Shown here piece by piece: positions 34,613 to 44,268 of a DNA stretch of 55,865 nucleotides; positions within the stretch are counted from its first letter, which is position 1; each line of letters opens with the position of its first letter. The DNA comes from an uncultured Desulfovibrio sp. (GTDB lineage: Bacteria; Desulfobacterota; Desulfovibrionia; Desulfovibrionales; Desulfovibrionaceae), in contig NZ_CALUWS010000014.1 in the NCBI RefSeq assembly GCF_944324525.1, positions 1-55,865 on the forward strand, in the 5' to 3' direction. Position numbers and translations under genes: made by a program. The notes below the pieces were generated by a model. It was not told the origin of the DNA and made no database searches. It saw only the letters and a program-made list of their open reading frames with translations.

Positions 34613-34661
34613 AGAATCCAGCGGTTCATCCGTGGGGGTTCAATTCCCCCCTCTCGCACCA
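34613..34661 (+). repeat. attR: 49-bp direct repeat of the tRNA-Leu 3' end
   Basis: Identical to 27557-27605, including the CCA, but without the 5' half of the tRNA, so it does not form a tRNA. Marks the right end of the integrated element. Confidence 0.93.
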
Positions 34662-35121
34662 GCCTTGCATCAACCTCCCTGCGCACCTCCTTGGTGTGCG
34701 GGACGGTGAGCCAATCGCCTCTGACGCTTTGTCAGGCCTTGTCAACGGCCGGCTCGGCAGCCGGGCAGGGTAGCCGGGCATCTTGATGAAGTCCCACGCT
34801 CTGAGGCATCCGCCTGTCACTTCCTTACTCGCTTCCTCTTTTTTGCTTGTCCCTCTGCGGATCGTTCGGTCTGACCGCTCCAAATTCGGTCTTTCGTCAG
34901 CTGCTGGTCTGTGCCAGCCCTCGATTGCCGTCGTTGGCGGTCATGGCGGATCAGGCAGCTTGCGCCGCGAAATGCCCAGCCGGGGGGCTTAGTCGGCCGG
35001 GCTTGTGTTGCCCTGCTCTTTGTGGTAACGGAGACGGTTCCCTCTGCAGAAGACCGCGGTGGTGCGCGTGGAACGCGTCCAGCGGGGCAGACGGGAGAAA
35101 AAATCGCCCAAGGAGCGCCCT
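34662..35121. other. gap between attR and tig
   Basis: 460 bases without a supported gene. Just inside the chromosome side are GC-rich dyads (CCCTGCGCACC/GGTGTGCGGG near 34675-34705; GCCGGC-type near 34750), which may be the original terminator region of tRNA-Leu. The tig promoter must lie further right; no box pair is convincing. Confidence 0.5.
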
Positions 35122-36462
35122 GTGGAATATACCATTGAAGAACTTTCGCCGGTAAAAAGGAAGATCAGCATTGTTGCCGAAGCCAGTGACGTGGATGACG
35201 CCATAGCGCGTTCCGTGGCCTACTACCGCAAATCCGTGCAGATTGACGGTTTCCGCAAGGGCAAGGTGCCTGCCTCGGTGGTGGAGAAGCGTTTCCATGA
35301 CCATATCTATCAGGAGGCCCACCAGGCGCTCGTCAATGCCAAGGTCGGCGAGGCGCTGGCCAAGGCTGCGCTGGAACCGGTGTCCGGCATCCAGTTCGTG
35401 GATGACGGCGGCGCGCTTGCCCGCGGCAAGGGCCTCAACTTCAGCGTCGAGTTTGAAGTGCTGCCGGTCTTTGAGCTTCCGGTCTATGAAGGCATGGAAG
35501 TGGAGAAGGAAAAGGCCGTGGTGACCGACGAAGAGGTGGATACCGTCATCGAGCGCATCCGCCGCGATCGTGCCGAACTGCTGGATGCCGAAGGCGAAGG
35601 CCCCGCCGTGGACGGCCAGGTGGCCCGCATCAGCTTTGAAGCCTTTGAAGACGGCAAGTCCATCGACGAACTGAAGACCGAGAATTTCGACCTTCCTCTG
35701 GGCGAAGGACAGGCCCTCGACGATTTCGAGAAGCTGGTCAAGACCGTCAAGGTCGGTCAGACCGGCGAAGGCGACATCGCTTTCCCGGCCAACTTCCCTG
35801 CGGAGAGCCTGGCCGGAAAGACCCTGAAGATCCGGGTGACCGTCCATGCCATCAAGCAGCGCAAGCTGCCTGAAATCAACGATGAGCTTGCCAAGCAGGT
35901 CGGCGCCGAGAGCATGGACAAGCTGCGCGCGAGCATCCGCGACAGCTACGCCCACAGCCGCGAGAATGCCGTGCGTAGCGCCGCGCAGAAGAAGATGCTG
36001 GACAAGATGCTGGCCGGTCTGGAGTTCCCCCTGCCGGAAAGCCTGCTCGATATGCAGATCCGCACGCTTATTGCCGAAACGGCCGCCCGCCTCGAGCAGC
36101 AGGGCAAGAAGCTGGCCGATCTGGGCAAGACTGAAGACGAACTGCGCAAGGATATGTACAAGCAGGCCGAGGAGCTGACCCGCATCCAGGTGCTGCTGCT
36201 GTCCATCGCCCGCAAGGAAGGGCTGACCGTCACCCAGACCGAGCTGGATAACCAGCTTTACCGCATCTGCATCCAGACCGGCGAGGATTACCGCAAGGTG
36301 CGTGAAGCCTATGAGCGTACCGGCATGATCCACACCATGCGTGACCGCCTGCTGGCCGACAAGGGCATGGAAGCCGCCTTTGCCAAGGCCTCGGTCAAGG
36401 AAGTGGAGCCCATGAAGGAAATCACCCCTGTCAAGAAGGATACGGCCCCGGCTGCCGACTAG
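35122..36462 (+). CDS. tig: trigger factor
   Basis: 446-aa ribosome-associated chaperone and peptidyl-prolyl isomerase. The ribosome-binding signature is YYRKSVQIDGFRKGKVPASVVEKRF (about 34-58), close to the GFRxGKxP motif. The FKBP-type domain is about 150-235 (VDGQVARISFEAFEDGKSID...LPLGEGQALDDFEKLV), and the rest is the helical cradle. GTG 35122 is chosen because AAGGAG lies six bases before it and VEYTIEELSPVKRKI is the canonical N-terminus. First gene of tig-clpP-clpX-lon. Confidence 0.97.
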   Translation: MEYTIEELSPVKRKISIVAEASDVDDAIARSVAYYRKSVQIDGFRKGKVPASVVEKRFHDHIYQEAHQALVNAKVGEALAKAALEPVSGIQFVDDGGALARGKGLNFSVEFEVLPVFELPVYEGMEVEKEKAVVTDEEVDTVIERIRRDRAELLDAEGEGPAVDGQVARISFEAFEDGKSIDELKTENFDLPLGEGQALDDFEKLVKTVKVGQTGEGDIAFPANFPAESLAGKTLKIRVTVHAIKQRKLPEINDELAKQVGAESMDKLRASIRDSYAHSRENAVRSAAQKKMLDKMLAGLEFPLPESLLDMQIRTLIAETAARLEQQGKKLADLGKTEDELRKDMYKQAEELTRIQVLLLSIARKEGLTVTQTELDNQLYRICIQTGEDYRKVREAYERTGMIHTMRDRLLADKGMEAAFAKASVKEVEPMKEITPVKKDTAPAAD

Positions 36463-36484
36463 GCGCCAGCGCCGCACCGGTATA

Positions 36485-36516
36485 GACAACGTCGCACCGC
36501 AAGGTGCGGCGTTGTC
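36485..36516 (+). terminator. hairpin after tig
   Basis: GACAACGTCGCACC and GGTGCGGCGTTGTC arms (one mismatch) around GCAA, followed by GGAGTTTT. Likely a partial terminator between tig and clpP. Confidence 0.65.
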
Positions 36517-36588
36517 GGAGTTTTCAGCCTGCCGGCGGAGCGGCCCCGAACCTGACGGACATCACTTTCCCACGAGCAAGGAAGCATC

Positions 36589-37197
36589 ATGCAGGCCTAT
36601 CAGATTCCCTTTGTCATCGAAAATACGGGTAGGGGAGAGCGTTCCTACGACATCTATTCCCGTCTGCTCAAGGACCGCATCGTCCTTTTGAGCAGTGAAG
36701 TCACGGATGCCGTCGCTTCGCTGATCTGCGCCCAGCTCCTTTTCCTGGAATCGCAGGATCCCGAGCAGGAGATCAACCTCTACATCAACTCGCCGGGCGG
36801 CTCCGTGACGGCGGGCCTCGCCATCTACGATACCATGCGCTACATCACCTCGCCCGTGACCACGGTGTGCATGGGCCGGGCCGCCAGCATGGGGGCCTTC
36901 CTGCTGTCCGCCGGCAAGCCGGGCATGCGCTTTGCGCTGCCCAACAGCCAGATCATGATCCATCAGCCGCTGGGCGGCTATCAGGGGCAGGCCACGGACA
37001 TCGAGATCCATGCCCGTGAGATCCTGCGCATCAAGGAACGTCTGAACCGGCTGCTGGCCGAGCATTCCGGCCAGAGCTACGAGACCATCGTCAGCGCCAC
37101 GGAACGCGACAAGTTCCTTACGCCCGAGGAGGCGCTCGAGCTGGGCATCATCGACCGCGTGCTGGTCTCCCGCCGCGATCTGGAGGAAAAGAACTAG
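36589..37197 (+). CDS. clpP: ATP-dependent Clp protease proteolytic subunit
   Basis: 202-aa serine protease subunit. The catalytic Ser100 is in [12 protein letters not shown] and His125 in [18 protein letters not shown]; the Asp lies near residue 174. [18 protein letters not shown] is the usual strand. GGAAG-type site before ATG. clpX begins 2 bases after the stop, which favours coordinated synthesis of protease and unfoldase. Confidence 0.98.
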   Translation: MQAYQIPFVIENTGRGERSYDIYSRLLKDRIVLLSSEVTDAVASLICAQLLFLESQDPEQEINLYINSPGGSVTAGLAIYDTMRYITSPVTTVCMGRAASMGAFLLSAGKPGMRFALPNSQIMIHQPLGGYQGQATDIEIHAREILRIKERLNRLLAEHSGQSYETIVSATERDKFLTPEEALELGIIDRVLVSRRDLEEKN

Positions 37198-37199
37198 CC

Positions 37200-38480
37200 A
37201 TGTCCGACACCACGTCGACCGATAAGCGGCAGGAGCTGCGCTGCTCCTTCTGCGGCCGTCCCGAAAGCGAAGTCAACAACATGATCACGCAGGAGCATGC
37301 CTGCATCTGCGATCAGTGCATCAAGGCCTGCGGCGAGCTCATCGCCCGGGACAGGCTGCAGCATGACGACTCGCCGGAGCGTCTGCTCTCGCCGCAGGAG
37401 ATCAAGGAACGCCTGGACGAGTACGTCATCGGGCAGCATGACGCCAAGAAGATCCTCTCGGTCGCTGTCCACAACCATTACAAGCGGGTGTTCTACGCCG
37501 ATGCCCTGGGCGACGACGTCGAGCTGGAAAAAAGCAATATCCTGCTGGTGGGCCCCTCCGGCAGCGGCAAGACCCTGCTGGCCAAGACGCTGGCCAAGGT
37601 GCTGCGCGTGCCCTTCGCCATCGCCGACGCCACGACCCTGACCGAGGCGGGCTATGTGGGCGAGGATGTGGAGAACATCCTCGTGCAGCTCCTGCAGAAT
37701 GCCGATTATGATCTGGAAGCGGCCAGCAAGGGCATCATCTACATCGACGAGATCGACAAGATCTCCCGCAAGAGCGACGGGCCTTCCATCACCCGCGACG
37801 TGTCCGGCGAAGGCGTGCAGCAGGCGCTGCTCAAGATCATCGAAGGCACCGAGGCCAACATCCCGCCCAAGGGGGGCCGCAAGCATCCCCAGCAGGAATT
37901 CATCCGCATGAACACGAGCAACATCCTGTTCATCGTGGGCGGGGCCTTCGTGGGACTCGACAAGATCGTGGAGTCGCGCGTGAGCGGCGGGGCCATGGGC
38001 TTTGGCGCGCATGTGCGCAGCAGCAAGGGCATGCCGCTTTCGGAACTGCTGGAAAAGATCCATCCGCAGGATCTGGTGAAGTTCGGCCTCATCCCCGAAT
38101 TCGTGGGCCGCATCCCCATCATCACCCATGTGGACGAGCTGGATGAACCGGATCTGGTGCGCATCCTCACCGAGCCGAGGAACGCGCTGGTGCGCCAGTA
38201 CCAGAAGCTGTTCGAGCTGGACAACGTGCAGCTGCGCTTCACGCCCAATGCCCTCAAGGCCATCGCTCACAAGGCCATCGAGCGCAAGACCGGCGCGCGC
38301 GGGCTGCGCAACGTGATGGAACGCATCATGCTGGACATCATGTTCAAGCTGCCTTCCCTGCCCAACGTCAAGGGCTGCCTCATCAATCAGGCCGTCATCG
38401 AGAAGGGCAAGGAACCTGTCCTCCTTTATGCGGATGACGATGATTTTCCGGCTGAAGCGCTGGATGATCAGGCCGTATAG
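37200..38480 (+). CDS. clpX: Clp protease ATP-binding subunit ClpX
   Basis: 426-aa AAA+ unfoldase. The N-terminal zinc-binding domain has Cys15, Cys18, Cys37 and Cys40 (CSFCG...CDQC). Walker A is [15 protein letters not shown], Walker [11 protein letters not shown], the pore loop GYVGEDVEN and sensor 2 [14 protein letters not shown]. The ClpP-docking IGF-type loop region is in the [14 protein letters not shown] to MGFGAH segment. Confidence 0.98.
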   Translation: MSDTTSTDKRQELRCSFCGRPESEVNNMITQEHACICDQCIKACGELIARDRLQHDDSPERLLSPQEIKERLDEYVIGQHDAKKILSVAVHNHYKRVFYADALGDDVELEKSNILLVGPSGSGKTLLAKTLAKVLRVPFAIADATTLTEAGYVGEDVENILVQLLQNADYDLEAASKGIIYIDEIDKISRKSDGPSITRDVSGEGVQQALLKIIEGTEANIPPKGGRKHPQQEFIRMNTSNILFIVGGAFVGLDKIVESRVSGGAMGFGAHVRSSKGMPLSELLEKIHPQDLVKFGLIPEFVGRIPIITHVDELDEPDLVRILTEPRNALVRQYQKLFELDNVQLRFTPNALKAIAHKAIERKTGARGLRNVMERIMLDIMFKLPSLPNVKGCLINQAVIEKGKEPVLLYADDDDFPAEALDDQAV

Positions 38481-38546
38481 ACCGTTGCCCGGGGCGTGCG
38501 CGCATGTCCCGGCAATGACCGCTTTTCCTTTGTGATGAACGCCTGC

Positions 38547-38571
38547 CGGCGGCCCCGCGCCGCCGGCAGCG
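38547..38571 (+). other. GC hairpin between clpX and lon
   Basis: CTGCCGGCGG and CCGCCGGCAG arms of 10 bp around CCCCGCG. No T-run follows, so it is probably a stability or pause element rather than a terminator. lon follows 22 bases later. Confidence 0.5.
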
Positions 38572-38593
38572 CGAGGGACCGTAAGGATACGCT

Positions 38594-41041
38594 ATGTCCG
38601 CACCCCAGTATGGCGCCTCCCCGGCGCAGACCCTGCCCTTCATGCCCCTGCGGGAAGTGGTGATGTTTCCCCGTTCCATCATGCCGCTCTTTGTGGGACG
38701 GGAGGCCTCCATCAAGGCCATTGAGGAAGCCCAGGCGAAATTCGGCAAGTTCATCTTCCTCGTTTCCCAGAAGGAAGCGGAAGTGGAGCGCCCCGGCGGC
38801 GACGACCTGTACGGCGTCGGCGTGGTCTGCAAGGTGCTGCAGATGCTGCGCCTGCCCGACGGCACCATCAAGGTGCTGTTTGAAGGCATGAACAGGGCCG
38901 TCTGGCGCAGCCTTCTGGATTCGGCCGCCTGTCCGCTGGTGCAGGTGGAAGATCTGCCGGAAACCGAGAGCCGCCCCGAAGAGCGGGAGGCGCTGGTCCG
39001 TGCGGTGCATGAATCGCTGGAAGAATACGCCAAGGGCAACAAGAAGATCTCACAGGAAGCCGTGCTGGCCATCCTGGCCCAGCGTGATCCCGGGGCGCTG
39101 GCCGACGCCGTGCTGCCGCACCTCAAGGTGGATTACCGCCGCAAGCAGGAAGCTCTGGAACTGACGGACGTCACCGAACGCCTGGAGAAGGTGTATGAGC
39201 TGCTGCAGGGCGAGGTGGCGCTCGTCAGCATGGAAAAGCGCATCAAGAACCGCGTCAAGGTGCAGATGGAGCGCAACCAGCGGGAATACTACCTCAGCGA
39301 GCAGATCAAGGCCATCAACAAGGAAATGGGCCGCGACGACGATCCGCAAGCCGAGATGGACGAGCTGGAGCAGAAGCTGCGCGCCCGCAACATGCCCGAG
39401 GAGGCCCGCGAAAAGGCCCTTTCCGAAGTCAAGAAGTTGCGGGCCATGCCGCCGTCCGCCGCGGAGTACACCGTGGTGCGCAACTATGTGGACTGGATCC
39501 TGGACCTGCCGTGGTGCGACCTCAAGGAAGTCGATATCGACATCGAGAAGGCCCGGGCCATCCTTGACGGCGATCATTTCGGGCTGGAAAAGCCCAAGGA
39601 GCGCATCCTCGAATATCTGGCCGTGCAAAAGCTCTCCAACGGCCTGAAAGGCCCCATCCTCTGCCTTGTGGGCCCGCCCGGCGTGGGCAAGACCTCGCTG
39701 GCCAAGTCCGTCGCCAAGGCCACCGGGCGCGATTATGTGCGTCTTGCGCTGGGCGGCGTGCGGGACGAGGCCGAGATCCGCGGGCATCGCCGTACCTATG
39801 TGGGGGCCTTGCCGGGCAAGATCATCCAGTCCCTCAAGCGGGTCAAGTACAATAACCCGCTGTTCTGTCTGGACGAGATCGACAAGATGAGCTCAGACTA
39901 CCGCGGCGATCCGGCCTCGGCTCTGCTGGAAGTGCTGGACCCTGAGCAGAACGCCACCTTCATGGATCATTATCTTGATCTGGAATACGATCTGTCCAAG
40001 GTCTTCTTCATCACCACGGCCAACTCCCTGCATTCCATCCCGGCCCCGCTGCTGGACCGTATGGAGATCATCGAGCTGAACAGCTATCTGGAGACGGAAA
40101 AGCGCCATATCGCCCGCAATTTCCTGCTGCCGCGCCAGATCGAGGAGCACGGCCTCAAGGAATACAATATCCGCCTTTCCGAGAACGCGTTGCTGGAGAT
40201 CATCCGTTCCTACACCCGCGAGGCGGGCGTGCGCAATCTGGAGCGCGAGATAGGCGCGCTCTGCCGCAAGACGGCCATCCGGCTGGTGGAAGAGGGCGAT
40301 CTGAACAAGTGCGTGACCATTTCCCGCCAGAGCTTGCCCGCCATGCTGGGCGTCAAGCGCTACCGTCACGAAGAGCGGGAAAGCGAGCCGCAGGTCGGGG
40401 TGTGCGCCGGGCTGGCCTACAATCAGCGCGGCGGCGAGATCCTGCTTGTGGAGACCAGCCTCATGAGCGGTTCCGGGCAGGTCGTGACCACCGGGCAGCT
40501 TGGCGACGTCATGAAGGAGTCGGCGCGCGCGGCCCTGAGCTATGTGCGCTCGCGGGCCGAAGTCTTCGGGCTGGATCCGCGCTTCCACCGTAAGGTGGAC
40601 ATCCATGTGCACGTTCCGGCGGGGGCCACCCCCAAGGACGGGCCGTCGGCCGGCATCACGCTGGCGACCTCCATCACCTCGGCTCTGCTCGGCATCGCCG
40701 TTCGCAACGACGTGGCCATGACCGGGGAGATCTCGCTGCGCGGTCGCGTGCTGCCCATCGGCGGCCTGCGGGAAAAGCTGCTGGCCGCGCGGCGCAGCGG
40801 CATTCGCTGCGTCATCATGCCGCGGGACAATGAAAAGGATCTCAAGGAAGTGCCGGACGAGGTGCTCAAGGATCTGGAGATCATTTTCGTGGAACATGTG
40901 GACGAAGTGCTGCCCCATGCGTTGGATGCCCCGCGTGAGGCCATCTTTTCCGGGGAAGGCACGGCCCAGCCGCTCTATCTGTCCCTGCGCGCCGACGCCA
41001 TGAAGCACGACGGCAGCGACAAGCGTCAGCCCGCGCAGTAA
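38594..41041 (+). CDS. lon: ATP-dependent protease La (Lon)
   Basis: 815 aa, slightly longer than E. coli Lon (784). The substrate-binding LON domain occupies about 1-200 ([24 protein letters not shown]). The AAA+ domain has Walker [16 protein letters not shown] (about 359-373) and the FCLDEIDKM Walker B. The protease domain has catalytic Ser685 in [10 protein letters not shown] and a Lys in [10 protein letters not shown]. It degrades misfolded and regulatory proteins. Fourth gene of the proteostasis block; transcription probably ends at repeat A copy 2 just downstream. Confidence 0.98.
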   Translation: MSAPQYGASPAQTLPFMPLREVVMFPRSIMPLFVGREASIKAIEEAQAKFGKFIFLVSQKEAEVERPGGDDLYGVGVVCKVLQMLRLPDGTIKVLFEGMNRAVWRSLLDSAACPLVQVEDLPETESRPEEREALVRAVHESLEEYAKGNKKISQEAVLAILAQRDPGALADAVLPHLKVDYRRKQEALELTDVTERLEKVYELLQGEVALVSMEKRIKNRVKVQMERNQREYYLSEQIKAINKEMGRDDDPQAEMDELEQKLRARNMPEEAREKALSEVKKLRAMPPSAAEYTVVRNYVDWILDLPWCDLKEVDIDIEKARAILDGDHFGLEKPKERILEYLAVQKLSNGLKGPILCLVGPPGVGKTSLAKSVAKATGRDYVRLALGGVRDEAEIRGHRRTYVGALPGKIIQSLKRVKYNNPLFCLDEIDKMSSDYRGDPASALLEVLDPEQNATFMDHYLDLEYDLSKVFFITTANSLHSIPAPLLDRMEIIELNSYLETEKRHIARNFLLPRQIEEHGLKEYNIRLSENALLEIIRSYTREAGVRNLEREIGALCRKTAIRLVEEGDLNKCVTISRQSLPAMLGVKRYRHEERESEPQVGVCAGLAYNQRGGEILLVETSLMSGSGQVVTTGQLGDVMKESARAALSYVRSRAEVFGLDPRFHRKVDIHVHVPAGATPKDGPSAGITLATSITSALLGIAVRNDVAMTGEISLRGRVLPIGGLREKLLAARRSGIRCVIMPRDNEKDLKEVPDEVLKDLEIIFVEHVDEVLPHALDAPREAIFSGEGTAQPLYLSLRADAMKHDGSDKRQPAQ

Positions 41042-41059
41042 GGCATAAGCCTTCATTGT

Positions 41060-41137
41060 GTTTTTTCGGGGAGGGGAACCTTTTGTGGACAAAAGGTTCC
41101 CCTCCCCGAACCCCTCCCTTCCAAAAAACCTTGCTTG
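41060..41137 (-). repeat. dispersed repeat family A, copy 2
   Basis: Perfect 20-bp arms at 41066-41085 and 41090-41109 around TGGA, with the same CGGGGAGGGGAACC core as copies 1 and 3 and a related right flank (GAACCCCTCC, then A-rich, then CTTGCTTGTCC). Sits 25 bases past the lon stop, with T x6 before it and A x6 within its right flank. Confidence 0.8.
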
Positions 41138-41164
41138 TCCAGACACAGAGCCTCGCGGCATGGG

Positions 41165-41320
41165 AAGGTGTCGCCTGACCGCAAGCCAGCCAGACTCTGT
41201 AGAGACAGCGCCGTCCGGCCCAAAGTGAGCGGAAAAAAACGCGCTTTTTCCGCGAAACGACAGGCCGTACGGCTTGCAACGTGAAGCGTTTCAAACTGAG
41301 AATGCTCTAAAAGAACAGAC
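41165..41320 (-). repeat. dispersed repeat family B, copy 1
   Basis: On the minus strand it reads GAGCATTCTCAGTTTGAAAC, then CGTACGGCCTGTCGTTTCGC, GGAAAAAGCGCG and GGCGGCGCTGT-type sequence (here GACGGCGCTGT), matching B3 and B4 closely. It lies downstream of both lon and the leftward mdtI-like gene. Confidence 0.8.
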
Positions 41321-41393
41321 CGAACAGTTTTTGCTGTCCGGCCTGTAGGTATTCGTACGCACGTCTTCCGTACGGGTGCGGCGTGTTGTGGGC

Positions 41394-41720
41394 TTAGGCC
41401 TGATGCAGCAGGATCATGCCCGCGATGAGCAGGCCGATGCCGGCAAAGGCGCAAGGCCGCAGCCGCTGCTTGAAGAACAGCCAGCCCCCCAGCGACGTGC
41501 CGAGGATGCCGAAGCTCCCCCACATGGCATACGCCACGGAGAGATCCAGCGTACGCACGGCCAGCGAAAGGCAGTAGAATGCCAGACCTACCCCCAGAAG
41601 CGCCAGGATCCCGGTAAGACGGCGGCGAAAACCCTGGCTGCGGGCCAGCAGGAGATTGGCCAGCACATCCAGGATGGCGGCGGCCAGCACAAGCAGCAGG
41701 GGAATGAGCGTATCAGGCAT
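41394..41720 (-). CDS. mdtI: SMR-family transporter subunit, MdtI-like
   Basis: 108 aa, four membrane helices. Strong resemblance to MdtI: ANLLLARSQGFRRRLTGILALLGVGLAFYCLSLAVRTLDLSVAYAMWGSFGILGTSLGGWLFFKQRL. MdtI pairs with MdtJ to export spermidine in E. coli. The helix-1 acidic residue conserved as Glu in the family is Asp here (AAAILDVLAN). Starts within the 3' end of the MdtJ-like gene (8-base overlap), so the two subunits are coupled. Confidence 0.85.
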   Translation of the reverse strand: MPDTLIPLLLVLAAAILDVLANLLLARSQGFRRRLTGILALLGVGLAFYCLSLAVRTLDLSVAYAMWGSFGILGTSLGGWLFFKQRLRPCAFAGIGLLIAGMILLHQA

Positions 41721-42102
41721 GGCGGGCCTCCTTTGTGGCGGCGCTGTCGTCGCCGTGACTGGTGCCCTTGTGCACCAGCAGCGCCCCACCCAGCACGCAG
41801 CAGAGGCCCAGCAGGCGGGTCAGGCTGGGCTGTTCTCCCAGCACCAGGAAGCCGGCCAGCGTCACCAGCGTCAGGCCCAAGCCTTCCCAGAAGGCAAAAG
41901 CCACCCCCACCGGCAGGCCGGTGGTGGAGAGCGCAAGAAAGTAATAGGAAAGGCCGATGCACAGCCACATGATGACAAGGCCAAGCAGGGCCGCATGGGC
42001 AAAGCCCCATTGCTGGGACAGCTTCATGATGGTGGAACCGCCGACTTCCAGCAGGATGGCCGCCAGCAGACAGAACCAGTGATAAGGACGTGTGGGCGTC
42101 AT
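41713..42102 (-). CDS. mdtJ: SMR-family transporter subunit, MdtJ-like
   Basis: 129 aa, four helices. Helix 1 has AAILLEVGGSTIMKLSQQWGF with the membrane Glu; helix 3 PVGVAFAFWEGLGLTLVTLAGFLVLGE carries the second conserved Glu of MdtJ. The C-terminal tail (HGDDSAATKEARHA) is longer than usual. GAGG precedes ATG. Together with MdtI it likely forms a heterodimeric polyamine or drug exporter; the substrate is inferred from family only. Confidence 0.85.
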   Translation of the reverse strand: MTPTRPYHWFCLLAAILLEVGGSTIMKLSQQWGFAHAALLGLVIMWLCIGLSYYFLALSTTGLPVGVAFAFWEGLGLTLVTLAGFLVLGEQPSLTRLLGLCCVLGGALLVHKGTSHGDDSAATKEARHA

Positions 42103-42134
42103 GACTTTTTCCTCTTGTCGTACGATATAGGCGA

Positions 42135-42300
42135 CAGCAAGCGCCTTTTCCGGTTGAAAGGCTTTGTATTTTCAGCCGTGGACCTGTCGCTCTGCGGGAA
42201 AAGCGTGGTGTTCTCACGCAGTTCAGACCGACGGCGCTGTGCCGTCGCCTCGCGTTTTGCCTGTTTCACGGGCAAAACGCTCTCAAATGGACGCAACAAC
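42135..42300 (+). repeat. dispersed repeat family B, copy 2
   Basis: Contains CCTGTCGCTCTGCGGGAAAA, then GACGGCGCTGTGCCGTCGCC, CTCGCGTTTTGCC and a GGCAAAACGC end, aligned with B3. The most diverged of the four clear copies. The 300-base stretch after it (42301-42600) has no gene; it ends with a further weak B-like tail (CTCGCATTTTGCC). Confidence 0.65.
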
Positions 42301-42639
42301 AAATGCTGCCGCTCCACAAGGCAGGTACGGGACGCGTGCGCTCATGCGTCAGCGCAGCGAATGGCGTATGACAAGAGAAGACTTAGAGGCAGGAACGCCA
42401 GTAGCGTTCGTCACGGCAGGCATGGAAAGCCCGGTAGGGAGGGAAGGAACCGGCAAAAAACATAGTAATATTTTAGCACAGGTCGGGATGAACCGCAATG
42501 AGCGGCATCCTTGCGGCCAAGGCGGGGGCGCAGGACAAAAAAAAGAAACTGTCTTTATCTGTGATACGCGGTGCCGCGACCTCGCATTTTGCCTTTGAAA
42601 AACGGCGGAATGCTCTTAGACCGCAATAATTCATTAAAT

Positions 42640-42877
42640 GATCAAGATGGCTGCACACGCTCCACGTGTCTTTGGCGGCGGGCTTGCCTCGCTTTTCCGA
42701 CACAGCTCTCGGTAAAAGCGCGCTGGGGAAGGGTGGGGGGCTAGGGGGGAAGGGGAACACCTCCCGCGCCGGCGGCGACCCAACGGGCGGCCCGGAGGGT
42801 CGTGTCCGTCAGGCGACAAAGGAGCCTTACGGGCATCGACAGCAACGCAAGGGGCCCCTTCCCCCCCAAAAAGACAT
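42640..42877 (+). repeat. dispersed repeat family C, copy 1
   Basis: GGTAAAAGCGCGCTGGGGAA, GGGGGGAAGGGGAACACCTC, CCGCGCCGGCGGCGA, CAACGGGCGGCCCGGAGGG, GGGCATCGACAGCA and GGGGCCCCTTCCCCCCC follow in the same order as copy 3. The outer parts are inverted repeats of each other. It ends directly at the hisA stop codon (42878). Confidence 0.8.
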
Positions 42878-43612
42878 CTAGCTCTGGGCGTCGATCCAGT
42901 CGTTGGCCTGCTTCAGATCAAGGGTCCCTTCATAGAGGGCGCGCCCACTGATGGCTCCCTCAAGACGGGCCGTCCGGCTCAGTGGGTAGAGGGCCTGCAC
43001 ATCGGCCAGGGTGGCCACGCCGCCCGCGGCAATGACCGGCACGGTGGAGGCTTCGGCCAAGTGGGTCAGGGCCGGGAGGTTGACCCCGGTCTGCATGCCG
43101 TCCCGCTCGATATCCGTATAGATGATGAAGGCCGCGCCGTCGCCCAGCAGGCGGGGCAGCACGTCATCCACGCTCAGGCCGGCGTCGGCCACCCAGCCCT
43201 TGGTCTTGAGGCGTCCGCCCTCGGCATCCAGCGAGACGCCGATGCGGCCGGGAAAACGGCGGCAAAGGGCGGCGAAGGCCTCGGGCTGCTCCAGCGCCAG
43301 CGTGCCGATGATGAGGCGTTCCACGCCGGCGTCCAGATAGGCCTGGGCGATCTGCTCGCTGCGGATGCCGCCGCCAAGCTGGACGGGGATGTCCAGCGCG
43401 GAGCAGATGTCGCGCACGATGTCGCGGCTGCGGGGCAGGCCGTCAAAAGCGCCGTCCAGATCGACGACGTGCAGCCGGCGGGCCCCCTGTTCCTGCCAGT
43501 GACGCGCCGCGGCCACCGGGTCGGGGGAAAAGACGGTGCTGTCATCGGCGCGGCCCTGACGCAGGCGTACGGCCTTGCCGTCCTGGATGTCCACTGCGGG
43601 GAAAATGATCAT
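42878..43612 (-). CDS. hisA: HisA, phosphoribosylformimino-AICAR phosphate isomerase
   Basis: 244-aa TIM barrel, fourth step of histidine synthesis. The N-terminal catalytic Asp is in [19 protein letters not shown] and the second in [16 protein letters not shown] (Asp in YTDI). VQLGGGIRS and [13 protein letters not shown] are the phosphate-binding loops. The start overlaps the lipoprotein gene by ATGA. Confidence 0.97.
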   Translation of the reverse strand: MIIFPAVDIQDGKAVRLRQGRADDSTVFSPDPVAAARHWQEQGARRLHVVDLDGAFDGLPRSRDIVRDICSALDIPVQLGGGIRSEQIAQAYLDAGVERLIIGTLALEQPEAFAALCRRFPGRIGVSLDAEGGRLKTKGWVADAGLSVDDVLPRLLGDGAAFIIYTDIERDGMQTGVNLPALTHLAEASTVPVIAAGGVATLADVQALYPLSRTARLEGAISGRALYEGTLDLKQANDWIDAQS

Positions 43613-44268
43613 AACGTCATGTCCTTTACGGCCTTGACCATGCCTTCACGCGCCAGCTCGTCGGCGGTGGCCCAGCCAGCCTGGCGCTTGAAGAATTCGC
43701 CGATCTCGAGAAGGTTGCTTGTCAGGCTGGTTTGCTCCACATCATAGACCGAGCGGTCAAGGATGGTCCCCTGCCGCGCATTGATCAGGAAGAACTCCAC
43801 CCGCACATGGGCGGGACGGGTCACACCCGCACGGGAGCCTTCGCGCGGATGCCAGTTGAGCACCTGAGGCACCAGCAGCAGATCCGTCTTGACCTCCCGG
43901 GCATAGGCCACCCAGGCGGACAGGGCCTGCGGCTGGTTGGAGTCATGATAGCGCATCTTGTCCGGCAGGGGGGCATGCCGGGGCACGAAGGTGTATTGCC
44001 GTTTGGTCTCCGTCATCAGCACGTCGCGCAGCGTCCTGTCCAGCGCGGGCAGCATCTCGGGCGCGATGCGTCCCTGATCGCGGGGGATCTGCCCAATGAT
44101 GAGCTGGCTTGTGCTGGTCGGCTGGGTGAAGGGCGCCACCGCAATGCTGTAGGACGGCGAGAGCGACCGGGGAATATCCGCCGTGGTGCGGGGCTTCCGG
44201 GCGCAGCCCGTGAGAAGGAGCCCGAGGCAGAGCGCCAGCAGGGCCATGATGGTGAGACGGGAACGCAT
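43609..44268 (-). CDS. putative outer-membrane or periplasmic lipoprotein between hisB and hisA
   Basis: 219 aa. Signal peptide [22 protein letters not shown] with lipobox LTGC (Cys22). The mature part has [35 protein letters not shown] and [38 protein letters not shown]. This pattern is seen in lipoproteins related to the curli/LPS-assembly CsgG-like or TolB-type fold, but no family is certain. One-base overlap (TGATG) with hisB and 4-base overlap with hisA make it a true operon member with no obvious histidine role. Confidence 0.75.
   Translation of the reverse strand: MRSRLTIMALLALCLGLLLTGCARKPRTTADIPRSLSPSYSIAVAPFTQPTSTSQLIIGQIPRDQGRIAPEMLPALDRTLRDVLMTETKRQYTFVPRHAPLPDKMRYHDSNQPQALSAWVAYAREVKTDLLLVPQVLNWHPREGSRAGVTRPAHVRVEFFLINARQGTILDRSVYDVEQTSLTSNLLEIGEFFKRQAGWATADELAREGMVKAVKDMTL

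Larger units (their letters stand above)
27557..34661. mobile_element. 7.1-kb integrative element in tRNA-Leu (phage satellite or decayed prophage)
   Basis: Bounded by identical 49-bp copies of the tRNA-Leu 3' end. Contents from left: tyrosine integrase, a possible small ORF, ArdA antirestriction protein, two paralogous small proteins, a 222-aa protein of a mobile-element family, a 56-aa Cys protein, a DUF1640-like protein, an HTH/excisionase-like protein, about 1.2 kb without supported genes including an AT-rich tract, and a broken T7-like terminase. All supported genes read leftward toward the integrase end. There are no capsid, tail, portal, lysis, primase or conjugation genes, so it is a satellite, an anti-restriction island, or a remnant with a large deletion at its right end. 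Confidence 0.9.

Noticed and set aside
27557-34661. CRISPR array or defence system in the element
   Set aside because: No regularly spaced repeats of CRISPR type and no nuclease, helicase or methylase genes; the recognised gene is antirestriction, not restriction.
34626-34883. Leftward ORF ending in CERGELNPHG
   Set aside because: This C-terminus is the usual false translation of a tRNA 3' end on the opposite strand; it arises from the attR copy.
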